From Thermoproteus sp. UBA157 (lineage in GTDB: Archaea > Thermoproteota > Thermoprotei > Thermoproteales > Thermoproteaceae), in assembly GCA_002497345.1 (NCBI GenBank), contig DANS01000031.1:12682-17800 (forward strand): a stretch of DNA of 5,119 nucleotides, in the 5' to 3' direction. Made by a program: the position numbers and the translations under genes. Positions 5,111 to 5,119 of the stretch are shown here, one piece after another. How positions within the stretch are numbered: the stretch's first letter is position 1; each line of letters opens with the position of its first letter. The notes beneath the pieces are model-generated. The model did not search any database, had not been told where the DNA came from, and was given only the letters and a program-made list of their open reading frames with translations.

Positions 5111-5119
5111 CTAAGGCAT

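Noticed and set aside
1..5119. CRISPR array, insertion sequence or transposase
   Set aside because: No regularly spaced direct repeats, no terminal inverted repeats flanking an open frame, and no transposase motif were seen; the single short GTTGAAAG near 4917 is not repeated.

Overview
The window looks like chromosomal DNA of a hyperthermophilic crenarchaeon of the Thermoproteales (Thermoproteus/Pyrobaculum type). The evidence is GC-rich coding sequence with GC-rich third codon positions, archaeal TATA boxes about 25 bases before GTG start codons (leaderless genes), and an initiator tRNA interrupted by two tiny introns, one of them in the T-loop, a hallmark of this order. The genus is inferred; no species can be named from the sequence alone.

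Layout. Bases 10-120 can fold as a single rod-like RNA hairpin with a GUAA tetraloop; no known RNA family was recognised. Bases 121-540 hold TATA-like sites and one strong hairpin but no recognisable gene. Bases 570-1103 (+) are an intact 177-codon non-canonical purine NTP phosphatase (DUF84/YjjX family). It meets, tail to tail, a metallo-beta-lactamase-fold hydrolase gene on the minus strand (1100-1625); the two stop codons share one CTAG. Upstream of that hydrolase, also on the minus strand, lies a DUF3800-family gene (1708-2156) with its own TATA box. Both minus-strand genes are broken by one small frameshift each. Repairing the shift gives clean 175- and 149-residue proteins, so they are recent pseudogenes, sequence errors, or much less likely recoded genes.

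From 2190 to the end there is no convincing intact protein gene, unusually empty for an archaeal genome. The stretch 2768-3670 (+) contains protein-like segments that join only if many single-base shifts are allowed, and may be a decayed gene of foreign composition. An AT-rich island (about 3640-3846) abuts the 3' end of the intron-containing initiator tRNA-Met gene (3847-3961, minus), which has a good BRE/TATA promoter. Bases 4003-4903 carry only short fragments. Bases 4904-5059 (minus) hold a 52-codon gene-like fragment with an internal amber codon, and a TATA box at 5101-5110 points to a gene beyond the edge or to that fragment.

The living functions seen are nucleotide-pool cleaning and translation initiation; the rest looks like decaying accessory DNA around a tRNA gene. 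The most striking point is that the two tRNA introns are nearly the same sequence, as expected if one was copied into a second site of the same gene.
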